Assembly (NCBI GenBank): GCA_947095585.1
Contig: OX352763.1
Span: 109,409,908 to 109,473,907, forward strand
Length of the DNA: 64,000 bases
Direction: 5' to 3'
From: Nephrocerus scutellatus
Taxonomy: Eukaryota > Arthropoda > Insecta > Diptera > Pipunculidae
Shown piece by piece: positions 33,756 through 44,984 of this stretch. The notes under the pieces were generated by a model. It was not told where the DNA came from. It was given only the letters and a program-made list of their open reading frames with translations, and did no database searches. The position numbers were made by a program, and so were the translations under genes. Numbering within the stretch: position 1 is the stretch's first letter; every line of letters begins with the position of its first letter.

Positions 33756-33960
33756 GGACTCCAAAAACCCTTAGGACCCTTAAAAGACCATCAGAAGACA
33801 CCAAAAAGACCATCAAAAAACTCACAAAAGATCCCAAAAAAAGCACCCAAAAATCCCTCAAAAGACCCACTAAAAGACACTCAAAGGACCCTCAAAAGAC
33901 CCCAAAATTACCCTCAAAAGACCCTTAAAAAGGCCCCCTAAAAGACCTGCAAAAGACGAC
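33756..33960. repeat. 11-bp minisatellite, C-rich orientation (locus 3 of 4)
   Basis: Units such as aaaagaccatc, aaaagacccac and aaaagaccctc recur at 11-bp steps for ~200 bp. This is the reverse complement of the unit at 7812 and 18606. It ends about 25 bp before a 5'-truncated LOA-like LINE. Confidence 0.85.
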
Positions 33961-33984
33961 GCAATTCTCTTTAAAAAAAATCCT

Positions 33985-34640
33985 GGCGCAAGAGAAACGT
34001 GATATCCGCTAAGGATCCGTAAAGCTGCGCTCAAATCCCTGGAATCAGTATCTATAAACTCTATTAATGCCCTAGACTGTCGCTATCATCCCTTAAAGAG
34101 TTGGCGGAGCACTTAAATATGCACCTGTGTTGGATGCCGGGTCATAGAGACATGGAACTTCACTGCCGATTTCATCTGAAAAGCGTTCCTTAGGTGTACC
34201 AATCGCTACTCATGTTAAGAAACAAACCGATTTGGGCCAAGCTCTATCCGAAAAGCTCCAATGTTCAGATTGTACATCGGTGCTACAATAGACATCATTT
34301 CTGGGCACTGTCTTATAGGTAAGCATGCAGCAATGGTTGACGTATTTTTAAATGTTGAAGGAAGAGGGGGTAAGAACATTCATCACCTTCTCTGCACATG
34401 CCATGCTCTCTCTCAAAAACGTAAGCCCCATCTGGGAGCTTAAATTCTTCTAAAATAACCACAATTATTTAATTAATCCGATATTAGAGGTCTCTTACGC
34501 TTCATACGAAGCTCCAACTGGTTCAGCGAGTATGAAGGATAACTTCTTGATCCATTTGGTATCGTAGATCTTTACTGATCTAAATGTTTCGACTTCTGCC
34601 GGCTGTCACCTCAACCTAATAACCTAACCTAGGATAGTCT
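33985..34640 (+). mobile_element. LOA/I-like LINE 3' portion (RNase H end and tail)
   Basis: Sequence from gagaaacgtgatatccgcta (33990) to the RNase H C-terminus (HLCWMPGHR-like coding near 34120-34150) matches the fuller copy at 40580-40750. The C-terminal region then encodes a histidine/cysteine-rich stretch (GHCLIGKHAAM near 34305-34335; LLCTCHALSQKR near 34390-34425). The 3' end at 34556-34640 has the family tail ending in repeated aacct units. It is severely 5'-truncated and frame-broken. Confidence 0.8.
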
Positions 34641-35204
34641 GCATATACTGCGAAGATCTACTTCAAAGCTTCTACGACGTTATTTAAATTTCCGTACGCA
34701 CTTAAAACTCAGTGGATTTAAAAAAGCAATAAACTTCTTCAACAGAAACTGTCTTTTGGAATAAAGCGAGTAGTTGCCAGAAGGTTCTCCCTAGGGTACT
34801 CTTCGGAAACGGATTAGTTAAACGACCATCACCGTCCACCTGCAAAACAGATGTGTCAGTTTACATAACTTACTGATAGGATTAGTGCCTATCTTAAACC
34901 CTTGGCGATTTATGGGATGACGGCAACATCTTGTATAAAACGCAGCTCCATGCCAGGCATATACTAGCACCGCCTACCTCAATATATAATAAAATACACT
35001 GGTGCACCAACGCTAATACTCTACCCGCATTTGGGTAGTAAACTACAGCTACTACGATGATAACGCACAGAACGGACTGAGTTCACAACAAAAAGTTGGC
35101 ACAGATTCTTCTAACCAAGGTGAACCTTGTCTGTGGGCACTTCAACTTCCCGTAGTACCAATACGTTATTGAATACTAGAGCAGGCCTCTATAAAAAGAT
35201 ATTG
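34641..35204. other. Stretch without a recognisable gene
   Basis: Some of the sequence may be further LINE debris, but I could not assign a frame or domain. Confidence 0.45.
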
Positions 35205-35600
35205 ATTTACATTTAAAATGGTTGCATTACACCAATCACTAAAGGAATCAAGATCTTCTTGAAATATTATAGAGTCCTCCAAGCTAGGAGTTTTGAAAAA
35301 ATATTTAACATCATCAGCAAATAATTTTTGATGTCTTTAGATTTCTTTTTATGTCATTTATTAATAAAAGAAACACAAGAGGACCAAGGTGACTGCCTTG
35401 TGGTACACGTGACATTTGGCATTACATGGAAAGAATACGAATGAAAGTCGTTTAAGCAAACCAAATTCCATCTATTACTTTGATAAGATTTTATCCGATC
35501 CAGCATTGGGTATCGAAAACCAATAGCATTTAGATATGAAATTAAAAGGTTTGCCCCTATGATAGTAAACTAACTTAGGCTTTCTTACAATTGACCTGCA
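35205..35600 (-). pseudogene. LINE RT palm fragment, minus strand
   Basis: On the minus strand the frame reads VPQGSHLGPLVFLLLINDI near 35400-35345, the PQGSxLGPLLF-INDI motif pair. A run in which the catalytic box is decayed follows near 35310, then a LEDSIIFQEDLDSF-like segment near 35275-35240. Upstream pieces near 35590-35420 (WNLVCLNDFHSYSFHV) resemble the preceding RT helix. It belongs to a CR1/Jockey-type RT. Confidence 0.65.
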
Positions 35601-36235
35601 AATTATGTGACCGGGTTACTAAATAAGAATACAGTCTGAGTACCAGTACAGGTAAGTAAGTCTAAATTTCGAAGTGTCCAAGTAACCTCCCAAGTGATAG
35701 AGTCAGATACAATGGCCTCCTTGGGGAAAGCTCCTTGAACAATAAATTATGCTTTCTCTTTTATACAAAGCGAGACTTTCTATTAAGATGCGAGTGTGGC
35801 TAAAGACCGTTATACAAATAAACGGTTCCGTAGTTTTTTATTATTCAATTTAAAGTCAATTGTCTTAACATTAAAATATTTCTCAATTTTATTTTAAAGT
35901 GTTGCTCCCATTATGGTTTGTGTCTCTGTTAAATTTTGTGAAATACTGAGTTGGTATGCTTATGATATTTCATCAGAGTTCTAGAACTACTCTATGCGTG
36001 AGAGCCAATTAGTATATAGTGGATACACCGAGCGTTTATGAACTTTAAACGTCTAATTGAAATATGACAACCGAAACTATGTTATCGACAGTAATGTATA
36101 GCTCTACTTATGAAGCTTTTCTAATTGCCTATCATCCTTTACAAACCGATAACAGGTCTTCATTTTAATCCAATTTTCACCTTTAAATGCACCCCCTTAC
36201 ACCCTTAAAAAAAATTAAAAAAAACACGAAGATGT
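35601..36235. other. Probable intron of the exon at 36244-37867; no feature recognised
   Basis: It lies directly downstream of the GTGAGT donor on the minus strand, so on that gene model it is intron. No conserved frame was seen. Confidence 0.5.
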
Positions 36236-36237
36236 CT

Positions 36238-36243
36238 ACTCAC
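36238..36243 (-). promoter_or_regulatory. 5' splice site (donor) of the host exon
   Basis: On the minus strand the coding frame runs through TGG CTA T and then GTGAGT, a consensus donor. The uninterrupted frame would stop two codons later at TAG (36238-36236). Splicing at 36244/36243 avoids this stop and leaves a phase-1 codon. Confidence 0.75.
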
Positions 36244-37867
36244 ATAGCCAATTCATCCTTTCGGTGTACTCAACTTTTCGCTTCAAATCCTTGACAAGCG
36301 CACGAAAATCATCATCGTTAAAGTGACACTGAATGATTGTGTTGTTCAGCTGGACGACACTGAATTCATTGTTGCCATTTGTTGAGTTTGCAGCTACTGC
36401 CGGACGACCACCTCCGCTGTTACTGACGGTGATTCCATTGCCGCCACTGACACCACCACCACCACGACCATCCGACGACCGACCACCATCACCATACAAC
36501 GATGCTGTATTCGCGGTGCTGCCGTCGACATTACTGCACGACTTGCTAAGGATAATTGTCGATCGATTGGCAATTGAATTGGCTGCGAGTAAATGTTCGC
36601 CAGCTGCTCCGCAACTGCCCCGATGGAAGGGATATTGTTGTCGCTGCTGTTGTTGTGCTGCTTGCGATACGGTCCAATTGTTGTTGTTCTTCAGAGCGAC
36701 TTGTAATTGATTGAAATTTGTCGCTGCCGCAACAGCCGGACACAGCAGTGGGCTGTTGTTGCTGCTGCTTGTGATGCAATCACTGCTGCGACGTCTCCGT
36801 GGATTCTCATCGCAGAGACTAGCAGACGTATTGAGAAATGCATTGCACATCATCATTTGACTAGAAGAAGAAGTTGAAGCAGCGGCGGAATCTCTGTCCT
36901 TTCCATTGGAATTCAATAAATTCCTTCGCCTAATCAACAAGTTGTCTGATGCCGCCGACGCAGAGGCGTCTTCTGGTGCTGCAGCAATAATCTGACTGCT
37001 GCCATCGTCCTCATCATTGTCATTGGTCATCTGTAGCAGACGTTCGACACTGCTGCTGCTGTTGCCGCTCATTATGATAAGTTGCTGTTTGCTGCCGCTT
37101 TCTCGACAGCCAGAGCCGGTGGCGCTCTTGCGCCGTCGTATGACAGTGAACTTTTTATTGTGATCCTCATAAAACTGAATGAGCAAATCTTCGAGGATCA
37201 CAATGGAGGCGCGTCGTCGTTGTCGGACAGAGTTGCCACCACCGCCACCGACGCCGTTGCTGCTGGTGGTGCTCTCAACTGCGGCACCACCTTCCAAGGA
37301 ACTTTCCGTCGTCAGAGAGCGATAACTGCTTGCCACAGAACTTGCTGGAGAAATGCTGCGCGTAACGCAACTACCAGCCAATGCTGCCGCCGACGGTGGA
37401 AGTGGTCCAATCGAATGATGCAATAGAATCGCTTCCAATTGTCTTCGTTGCTTGGCCGGACTGTAGGGATTCACGAGATTAAAGTCACCATAGAATTTCG
37501 CAAGAAAACGAACGCGCGACGCAATGTAGCCGATTTTGCGCAATAGTTTGACGTCTTCAATGTCGTCAGCAGGACGATGCCGGCGGCGTACACTTCTCGA
37601 CGATGAGGTCGAAGTAAATGACTGACGAGAAAGACGCCTGGAATTGGTGTTCGTGGCGGTTGTGTCACTGTCGCTGTTATTACTGTCGTCGTCTTCTGCG
37701 TCGTCAGCGTCTGTACTTGCAGCTGTGACTGCGGCGACGATGGTGTCTGTCAAAGGACCTGTACTGCAGCTGCTGTTCTTGTACATATGGCCAAGTTCAG
37801 GCAGAACTTCTGGGCGGAGTTTCAAGCGTAAAATGATGTTGCGAAAGCAGTTTTTTTTTCCACACCG
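36244..37867 (-). CDS. Internal exon of an uncharacterised Ser/Asn/Gly-rich protein
   Basis: This is the only host-gene candidate. The open frame spans 541 codons with far higher GC than its surroundings. No in-frame ATG lies near its start. The first in-frame ATG is at about 37786, but open coding-like sequence (KNCFRNIILRLKLRPEVLPE) continues upstream to a splice-like acceptor at 37868, so I model an internal exon. Conserved-looking, charged segments are DVKLLRKIGYIASRVRFLAK followed by FYGDFNLVNPYSP, then ILEDLLIQFYEDHNKKFTVI with RRRKS, and the last ~40 residues VVQLNNTIIQCHFNDDDFRA and LKRKVEYTERMNWL. They are joined by Ser-, Asn-, Gly- and Gln-rich low-complexity linkers. No signal peptide or membrane segment is seen. 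I do not recognise the family. An intracellular scaffold or regulatory protein is a guess. Confidence 0.8.
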
Positions 37868-37888
37868 CTAATAAACGCGACGTATTAG
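37868..37888 (-). promoter_or_regulatory. 3' splice site (acceptor) and branch point of the host exon
   Basis: On the minus strand gcgctaatacgtcgcgttta ttag precedes the exon. A CTAAT branch-point match lies at 37884-37888, the AG at 37868-37869, and a T-rich cttttctttt run just upstream near 37892-37902. In-frame TAG at the acceptor confirms that the coding frame cannot extend further without splicing. Confidence 0.6.
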
Positions 37889-38788
37889 CGCAAAAGAAAA
37901 GTTGTAGCACGACGCAATGGCGATGAACGATTTAATGAAAAATGCACACAAGCACAAGAGAACGTCCTTAAGGCATTACGATTCCGGAACAAGCGCGATT
38001 TTGATAAAAAAAAAGAGGGAATCTCATTCTTTGTCTCATATAACTTCCCAAAGACACACATTCCTGTTTTCTTTCAAAGGCATTGTTTAGCCCCTTTCTC
38101 TCTCTATCAGACGAATAATGCTGTTCGCTTTCGTGCTTCTTTTGAATCAAATTTTTGCTCAATTAATTCCCTGATTTCGAAACTGGTTGATCCTTAAATC
38201 CTTGATGAGATGAGAATGATGTTTGCCCCTCATATACATTTCTTGATCGCTTCTTCGCCTTCTTGTCCCTAACAGTGTCTGCCAATGGCTCCTCTAACCT
38301 CACGCAGAAGTTTTATTGCTGGCGGCGTAGATATTTCTTTCAGTCAATAGATTCTATAAAAGAAACAGAAAAGCAATTTTGTTAGAATTTTTATTAAATT
38401 ATATTTTTTAAATAGGAACAATTATTGAAGGGAGGTTGAGTAGGAAGGGAATTTTGCCTACTGAAGGAAAACCTCGTAAGAGTGTATTATTTCATAAGCA
38501 TAACAGGCAATTGTGCATTTATATTCTGTAAAAAAGTGACGTTTGTGCAATGATATTGCCGGTATCCCGCCGTGAAAAAAGAAAACTGGCGGAAAAGTTT
38601 GACGGGCGACACGATCTATAAAAACCTTCTTAGCACGCTGTCGTGTCGCATAAATTCGTCCGCCAATGTCTTTCCGAACCAGATACTTTTCACTCATGCA
38701 AGCTAGGAGTCCTTCTAACAGGAGCCTACCAAACTTGATTCTTTCGATGATCTTAACATCGCGGTAACTAAAACGGGGTAAGTTTTGA
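37889..38788. other. Probable upstream intron; no feature recognised
   Basis: On the minus-strand gene model this is intron. Open frames at 37968-38162 and 38458-38697 have no recognisable motif or obvious splice pairing. Confidence 0.45.
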
Positions 38789-39075
38789 AGAAAATTATAT
38801 GGGAGCCCCTCGACCCGATTACTTCAATTTTTACAGACCTCGACCACAAGGTTCGATCACTACAAATTTTTTACAAAAAGAGTTGTTCATCGGTGATCGG
38901 GTAAATTTTTAAAAAATTTACATGACCCCAAATTTCAATAGAAAGTGTGGTCACCGGAAATCTACATGTGTGCAAAATTTCAATAAAATCTGGCTTTGGA
39001 AATTGGGTTATAAATTGATCGCAAGATTCCACAACAGGCAGACATAAAAACAGTTCAACGGGCACACGAAGTGGG
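38789..39075 (+). repeat. Dispersed short repeat, copy C (longest)
   Basis: It starts near atatgggagcccctcgaccc and includes caatagaaagtgtggtcacc, ggaaatctacatgtgtgcaa, aataaaatctggctttggaa and ttgatcgcaagattccacaa. A cagttcaacgggcacacgaa end resembles the ggcacgcgaag end of copy A. At ~290 bp it is the best guide to the family's full length. No coding frame or TIR was found. Confidence 0.75.
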
Positions 39076-39107
39076 TTCAGTAAAAATTATTGATGTTGTA
39101 GGGCAAA

Positions 39108-39375
39108 AAACCCTTAAGAGACCTATAAAAGACCACCAAAAGACCCTCAAAATACTCTTCAAAAAACTTCCAAAATATCCGCAAAAGACCACAAAAAACC
39201 CTCAAAAGACGCCTAAATAACCCTCAAAAGACGCCTAAAAGACCCCTAAAAGGCCTTCAAAACACCCCCAAAAGACCCTCAAAAGACCCCTAAAATACCA
39301 TAAAGGATTCCAAAAAGACCACCACATGACCCCAAAAAGACCATCAAAAGACCATCAAAAGACTCCCAAAAGGCC
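39108..39375. repeat. 11-bp minisatellite, C-rich orientation (locus 4 of 4)
   Basis: Clean 11-bp register is visible around 39240-39300: aaaagacccct, aaaaggccttc, aaaacaccccc, aaaagaccctc, aaaagacccct. The array follows dispersed repeat copy C and precedes the LOA-like LINE at 39450. Confidence 0.85.
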
Positions 39376-39449
39376 ATACCGAATCTCATACAAATCGGTC
39401 GAGAAATGGCTTAGTTCCCAAAATTCCATACGAACAAGTCTTATACTTG

Positions 39450-41310
39450 CATCTTAGTCCTGCATACTGAACGACTCGCGTGACGAACTGATTAATCTTC
39501 CACTCATAAGTCGGATTATTAATTCAAAGCTGGGCGTGTCGTCTGCCAGAAGATCTGCCTGCAGAGGAATCCCACAAGGTGGAGTCCTATCCCGCCTTCT
39601 ATGGAACTTAGCTGCTGGTATGCCTAAGTGGTGATGGCTGCTGCAGAGTAATCGCTTATGCGGACGACGTTGCTATTGCCGTCTTTGGAAAATACCAGAA
39701 CACCAAAAAGGAAGTACTGAAAAATGATAAGATCATTAACTTGCTAACTTGCTGGGCAGACCGCTGTGGTTTAGGGGTAAGTCCTCACAAGACTGAGCTT
39801 GTCCTATACACCAGGAAATATAAAGTTCCACTTATCAACCCTCCTTTTATAAAAGGTATAAGCTAAACATTCTCTGATAAACCTAAGTATTTGGGTTTTG
39901 TTTTGGTTTTGGACAGAAAGCTAAGCTGGAAACCTAACATACAAGAAAGAGTTCGTAAAGCCAAGGTGGCACTCATCTCAGGCAAAAAAGCCATTGGTAG
40001 CAGATGGGATCTTCAACCCCATACAACTCATTGGTTATACATATACAGCGATAGTAAGACCTAGTCTACTATACGGTGTGACTGTATGCATAGACAAATT
40101 AAGCAAAGTCTAAATATCAGCTAGTCTATGTATGAGCGGAGCACTTCGTACAACCCCCACCCCCTCCACCGCATTGGACATTCTTTTCGACCTTACACTA
40201 CTCGACATTTCCAGCAGGCAAGTAGCTGCTAGTTCGGCTATTCGCCTTTATGCTATCGCCAAGTGGACTCGAAATGAAATCGGTCACTCCTTTATTCTGA
40301 ATTTAGTCTGAATCCCAGACTACATAAACTACACCATTCCGCAACTCCATTTCAACCAAAACTTCCAGGTCACCTTCTCCACCAGATCATTCTGGGACGA
40401 AGACGCTTACTTGGAAGATGAATACATTCATTATTACCCAGACGGGTCAAAAACTGATGACGGAGTCGGCGGAGGTGTTTTCTCAAAAAAGCTAAGTCTT
40501 AGCGTCTCTTTCCGTCTTCCAAATCACTGTAGTATTTTCTAGGCTGGAATTATGGCGATCAGTAAAGCCTTGTCTTGGCTGAAGAGAAACGTCATATCCG
40601 CTAAGGATATCCGTATGGTCGCGGATAGCCCAGCTGCACTGTAATCCCTGGAATCAGTCCCTACAAATACAATTCTAGCCCTTAACTGCCGATCATCTCT
40701 CTTGAAATTGGATAACAGTTCAATATCCACCTGTGTTGGGTGCCGGGGCACAGAAACATTCCGGGTAACTGTATGTGAACTCGCCAAGCATGGAAGTACA
40801 CTACCCTTCTTACCTGAATATGGTTCCATAGACATACAAATCGCTACATGCAAACTCTTGTTAAAGCGGGATGCTAATGTAAAAACTAACTGTAGGTGGT
40901 CAAACGGTACAACTTGCATAGCGAAAAGCTTGATCTCTCAAAAAAGACCACACATCGGTGCTATTGCAGGTGTAATCACTGGACACTGTCTCATAGGCAG
41001 GCATGCAGCAAGACCAGGAGTCTCCTCGAATGACTTCTTCCAGAAACGGCATGGATTAGGAGGAGGCCATTGTCCGTCTTTTCTGTACTTGTCCAGCCCT
41101 CTCCCAAAAACGTTAACTTCATATGAGAGCTTTCTTCTACAACGACACTAATGATCTCATCAACATTGACATTGGTAGTCTCATACGTTTCATACGAAGT
41201 TCTAATTGGTTCATTGAAAGGGTGTAGTGAATATTTTCTGATCCGTGTGGTATCACAATGGACCATTAGTGTCGGTTACACTGACAGCCACCTTAACCTT
41301 ACCTAACCTA
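39450..41310 (+). mobile_element. LOA/I-like LINE, longest copy: RT, thumb, RNase H, C-terminus, 3' tail
   Basis: It is 5'-truncated within the RT. Blocks in order are SRIINSKLGVSSARRSACRG near 39510-39560, GIPQGGVLSRLLWNLAA near 39565-39615, an intact catalytic YADDVAI at 39657-39677, a thumb with DRKLSWKPNI near 39915-39940, RNase H with YYPDGSKTDDGVGGGVFSKK near 40430-40490 and VADSPAAL near 40618-40642, and a C-terminal His/Cys region (VITGHCLIGRHAARPG near 40970-41015). The 3' end (41240-41310) has the family tail with accttaaccttacctaacct. Many stops and frame changes are present, so it is inactive. Confidence 0.85.
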
Positions 41311-42559
41311 ACCTTGAGAAGCTTGAGAAATGATTTAGTTGAAGGAATTCAAAATCGTAACACAAAATTCCTATTGATACTGTAATAAATGCTCTCCTCA
41401 CCGCCGATAAAGTAGTTTACAAAAAGCTACTTCTCCAGATGCAAAAATGTTCTTAAAAAATATCTCGAAAAGATGATCGGCCAGGTTTTTAATGCGTTCC
41501 GGCAAACAAAAAAAAAATCTGGATAAACTTTCAATTAATTGGAGCTCTTTATCCAATGAAGTGGAAATAAATTGGCAACGATAAAATGAGATTTAGAAGC
41601 CAATTACTGGCCAAAATAATTACTCCTCAACTTGTTCCAACCACAAAATTACAAACTTGTACCTGAATGCTTGGGGTACATGCATAGAAATTCCCACTAA
41701 TCATTATATCACTTACGTTTAACTCCACTAGCTTCATACTAAGCAGATTTAGTTAATAGCTGATTTTCTATACACAGCATTTGTCCCAATTTCTATCGAG
41801 TTAATCAAACGGAGAGATTTCTCAGCGGAACCAAACATAAATGATAGGCATTGCTGTTACTGGGTTTAACTCCAGATGACGATTGCATTCAAATACGAGT
41901 ATCTGACAATTCTCTAAATTATTCGCTTTCCGACCGCTATGATCACTTCTTGCCATCTACCGATTTATTAGATGTGATTCGTCGACATTCCCTCTTTTCG
42001 ATCCTAATTTCGCCATAGGCACAAACTCAGTTAAATGCAAATTGATGCGCCAGAGTGTGTGCATCCAATAAACCAATTTTCCGCTCGTACACAAATATTT
42101 ACTCAGCTCGGCACAACGTTGCTATGCCATTGTGCGTTAGCGTCGTCACTCCAATTGCCTAATATTTGGAGGAAAACTTTTCGACACAAATGTCACGTCA
42201 AGTGGAAACTAATGAAATGATTTGCATAATCAATGAGGGGGATATAGAGAGAAATTACAAAATGTGACTAAAAATAATTCAAAAAGAGTAAAATTAATTA
42301 CAAAAGTTGTAAGCGGCAAATAAATTTGAAAACTCCACAATTTTGCTTCAATTTCGAAAGATAATTAAATTTTTTTTGGTCAATGGAAGGTTCTAAAAAT
42401 CGTTTATGTAAACAGACCTTAAAAAAGTGTCAATTTATCGATGGTCACAATAAGGAGTTAGGAGTTAGGTCAAAAAAAAGTTTGTTGGGATCAGTTTCTA
42501 TGGCAGGTACCTTAATTTGTTAACTTAGGTATGTGGGTAGAGTGGTGGTTGCAAGACAC
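41311..42559. other. Stretch without a recognisable gene
   Basis: No assignable frame, RNA gene or repeat terminus was seen. Confidence 0.5.
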
Positions 42560-43141
42560 TTAATTAGCAGTTGATAGCTGACTGGTTGCTTAAATTCAGC
42601 CTTCAGGTAAATGATCAGATCCTGTACTCGGAAAGCTTTTTCAGGTCGACGAAGAAAGGTTTCCTAAATTTGCGAAGTCGGGAGCCCGCTAAGACCGGAC
42701 AATTTCAGAGATAATGAATGATAGTTTCTTTCTCATTACCATTCTTGTAACTCCTGCAATAGGAGTTATGCGGGATTTTGCTGCGTGGCTGCCTACTGAC
42801 CTGTGATTATAGCTTTCCATTATCTGGATATCAACTCGGTAGATCTACTTATATTGTGGGTATATTGTGGAATAGTTGGGGAAGTCATTCCATCTTAGTT
42901 GTGCTTTGGTGGTATAGAAGGTGAGAAATCATTCTTTGGCGGAGCTCATCGGTCAGCTGACTCTCTCCATGAAGTTGTTGCCCAAAGTGACGCCCTTCTT
43001 CGACAGAACGTCTGCTATATCATTGCCGTCTATATCGGTATGCTGCTTAACGGACGGTAGGGCAAAGGTATTAATGGAATCACTAGCCAAACAGATTCCG
43101 TTAAAATTCAAGCAAAACTTTGAAGTCAAAATGAGCACCAA
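42560..43141 (-). pseudogene. LINE RNase H C-terminus and Cys/His tail, minus strand
   Basis: The minus frame 43141-42953 contains VKQHTDIDGNDIADVLSKKG, the GH-I-GNE-AD segment of a LINE RNase H with GH degraded to QH. In a shifted frame a LTDELRQRMISHLLYHQSTT block follows (about 42955-42900). Further on, near 42780-42650, comes a C-terminal stretch with CRSYKNGNEKETIIHYL and CPVLAGSRLRKF, the Cys-x2-x..His..Cys tail of RNase H-bearing LINEs. It abuts an oppositely oriented LINE piece. Confidence 0.75.
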
Positions 43142-43189
43142 GAAGGAATTCAGATCTGAAACTGAATACCAGATACATCAGGGAGTCAT

Positions 43190-44110
43190 AAATTGGTATA
43201 TGGATTGGTTAAATTAAGCAAAAGGCACGGGTGCAGGAGTCCATGGGCCCAGAACCAAGTACTCTGAAGCAATGCGACAGTACCCGAGCATATTCCAGGC
43301 AGAAATACATGCAATCGATCGAAAGACGTGCTCACTTTAATCTAAAAAGGAACTACGTGAGACATGAAATAGCCATCATGATAGACAGCCACGCAGCGCT
43401 AAAACCCCTAGACGCATTCGAAATTACGTCAAGACTTGTGGATGAGTGCAATCTAGGCAGAAGTACACGCCATCGAAAGATGTGCTCACTTTAATCTGGA
43501 AAGGAACTAAGTGAGGCAAGAAATATGCATCATGACAGATGGTCAACCTCTGCTCTAAAAGCCCTAGACGCATTAGACATTACGTTAAGACTGGTGGAGG
43601 AATGCTGGACAAAGCTTAACAGACTTTGTGAAGTAGACAAGGTACGTTTGTACTGGCTACCGGGACACACCGGCATAGAAGGCAATGAAGCAACGGATAG
43701 GCTCGCTTATAAAGAGGCAGAAACTCCGTTTTTTGAACCAGAACCAACCTGTGGCATAGGGTACAGCATAAAGCGGGAGGAGATAGGTAGAATAGGTAGG
43801 GTAAGACTTGCTTTAAGATGTAGAAATCTTCCAGGCCTACGACAAGCAATGGAAATGTTGGGGAACTATGAGGTTCCGTTCGATATGGGGACTTAGTAGA
43901 AGTGATATTAGCATCATTACGGGTTTCCTAACAGGACATTATAGACTGAAGGGGCACCTTAAGAAAATAAATTAGAAGAGGATTGCGGCTGCAAGCTTCT
44001 TAGGGGGAAGCGGAGGAAATCACGTGGCACCTTTTTAATGAATTCGGAGCAACGATCCGACAGAGGAGAGGCCACATGGAAACTCACGAGATTTTGGAGT
44101 ATGCACGGCA
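43190..44110 (+). pseudogene. LINE RNase H domain and C-terminus with internal tandem duplication
   Basis: The plus strand reads AKGTGAGVHGPRTKYSEAMR then YPSIFQAEIHAIDR (catalytic Glu), IAIMIDSHAALKPLDAFEIT (SDSQ changed to IDSH), and VRLYWLPGHTGIEGNEATDR near 43640-43700. The segment from the Glu motif to the LVEEC motif occurs twice: gtgctcactttaatct starts at 43328 and again at 43482, a 154-bp period. The C-terminal part (IITGFLTGHYRLKGHL-like coding near 43910-43960) is decayed. The R1/Jockey-superfamily assignment rests on the RNase H wording. Confidence 0.8.
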
Positions 44111-44599
44111 TTTACTGAACAAACACCATATTATTATGTTCATAAAAACTTTTGGTACGATGAGAGTGCTATAGGGATTGGCATGAAGTGTCTCCATAGC
44201 ACTAATTACGGGGAAGCGCAATAGGTTCTTCATATGGATCGCAGTGCTATTTGTATATAGCCCATTTTTCATCATAATCATCATCATCTTCATTATCATC
44301 ATCAGCACCCATGCTACGGTTATGTCCATGCTTTGGCTTAAAAAAGCCAGTTCTGCTTGGCACTGCCTGACAAGCTTTGTATTGTTGCCTTTCGCAATAA
44401 TGGCTTTCATTGCAGATTTCCTTTTTATGTAAATCCTAACCATTTCTATTATTGCAGTACTTTGAACTAGTGCTCTGCCTATTCTCCGCCTGGAAGATGC
44501 TATACGAGCCGGGTATCCTTTAGGACCTTGACAAATTGAGTTTGTCTGAGAAAATTCAGAAATTTAAACTTTAAATCCAAGCTGCCGGTTATTAAGACA

Positions 44600-44980
44600 A
44601 TGGTCATGCCAGTACCGAGTCCAAATCCGATCCGATCAGAAAGGAAAGTCTATTCAGAATTGTTGGCGCGGTATTCACAGGACTACTACGGACATCGAAT
44701 GAAGAGAATTAACCTCGATATGATTCGGTCTGCAGGACACGTAAATTCGTATAAGCGAATAGGTCGGAAAGTCGATTGCAGTAGGATTTATAGGACTCGA
44801 CAGTGAGCCAGGTCAAGCCTACGGCGTGGCGCAGATCAGGATGTCCAGAGTTTAGCGATGCCAAGATTCCAAAATTATCCGGTTAGCAATCGGGACCGGT
44901 GCAAAAATTTCTTGCGAGAGGCCTTGACTGGACAAGTGTTGAAGAATTAAATATGATGATATGATGATGAATCCTTCTCT
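44600..44980 (+). pseudogene. RTE-like LINE C-terminus and 3' end
   Basis: Decayed frames contain a RSAGHVNSYKRIG stretch (the RW-x-GHV-xR motif) and then ADQDVQSLAMPRFQNYPVSN with RDRCKNFLREALTGQVL. This corresponds to the W-x-DQV...L-x..N-W-x-x-x-A-x-DR-x-W-x..L-x-EA end of RTE-type LINEs. It terminates in a tgatgatatgatgatga tail at about 44950-44970, the short tandem tail usual for RTE elements. Confidence 0.7.
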
Positions 44981-44984
44981 GATA

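Noticed and set aside
36333..36710. Plus-strand 125-codon frame within the host exon
   Set aside because: It is the antisense shadow of the 541-codon minus-strand exon and shows only low-complexity Pro/Leu/Cys runs.
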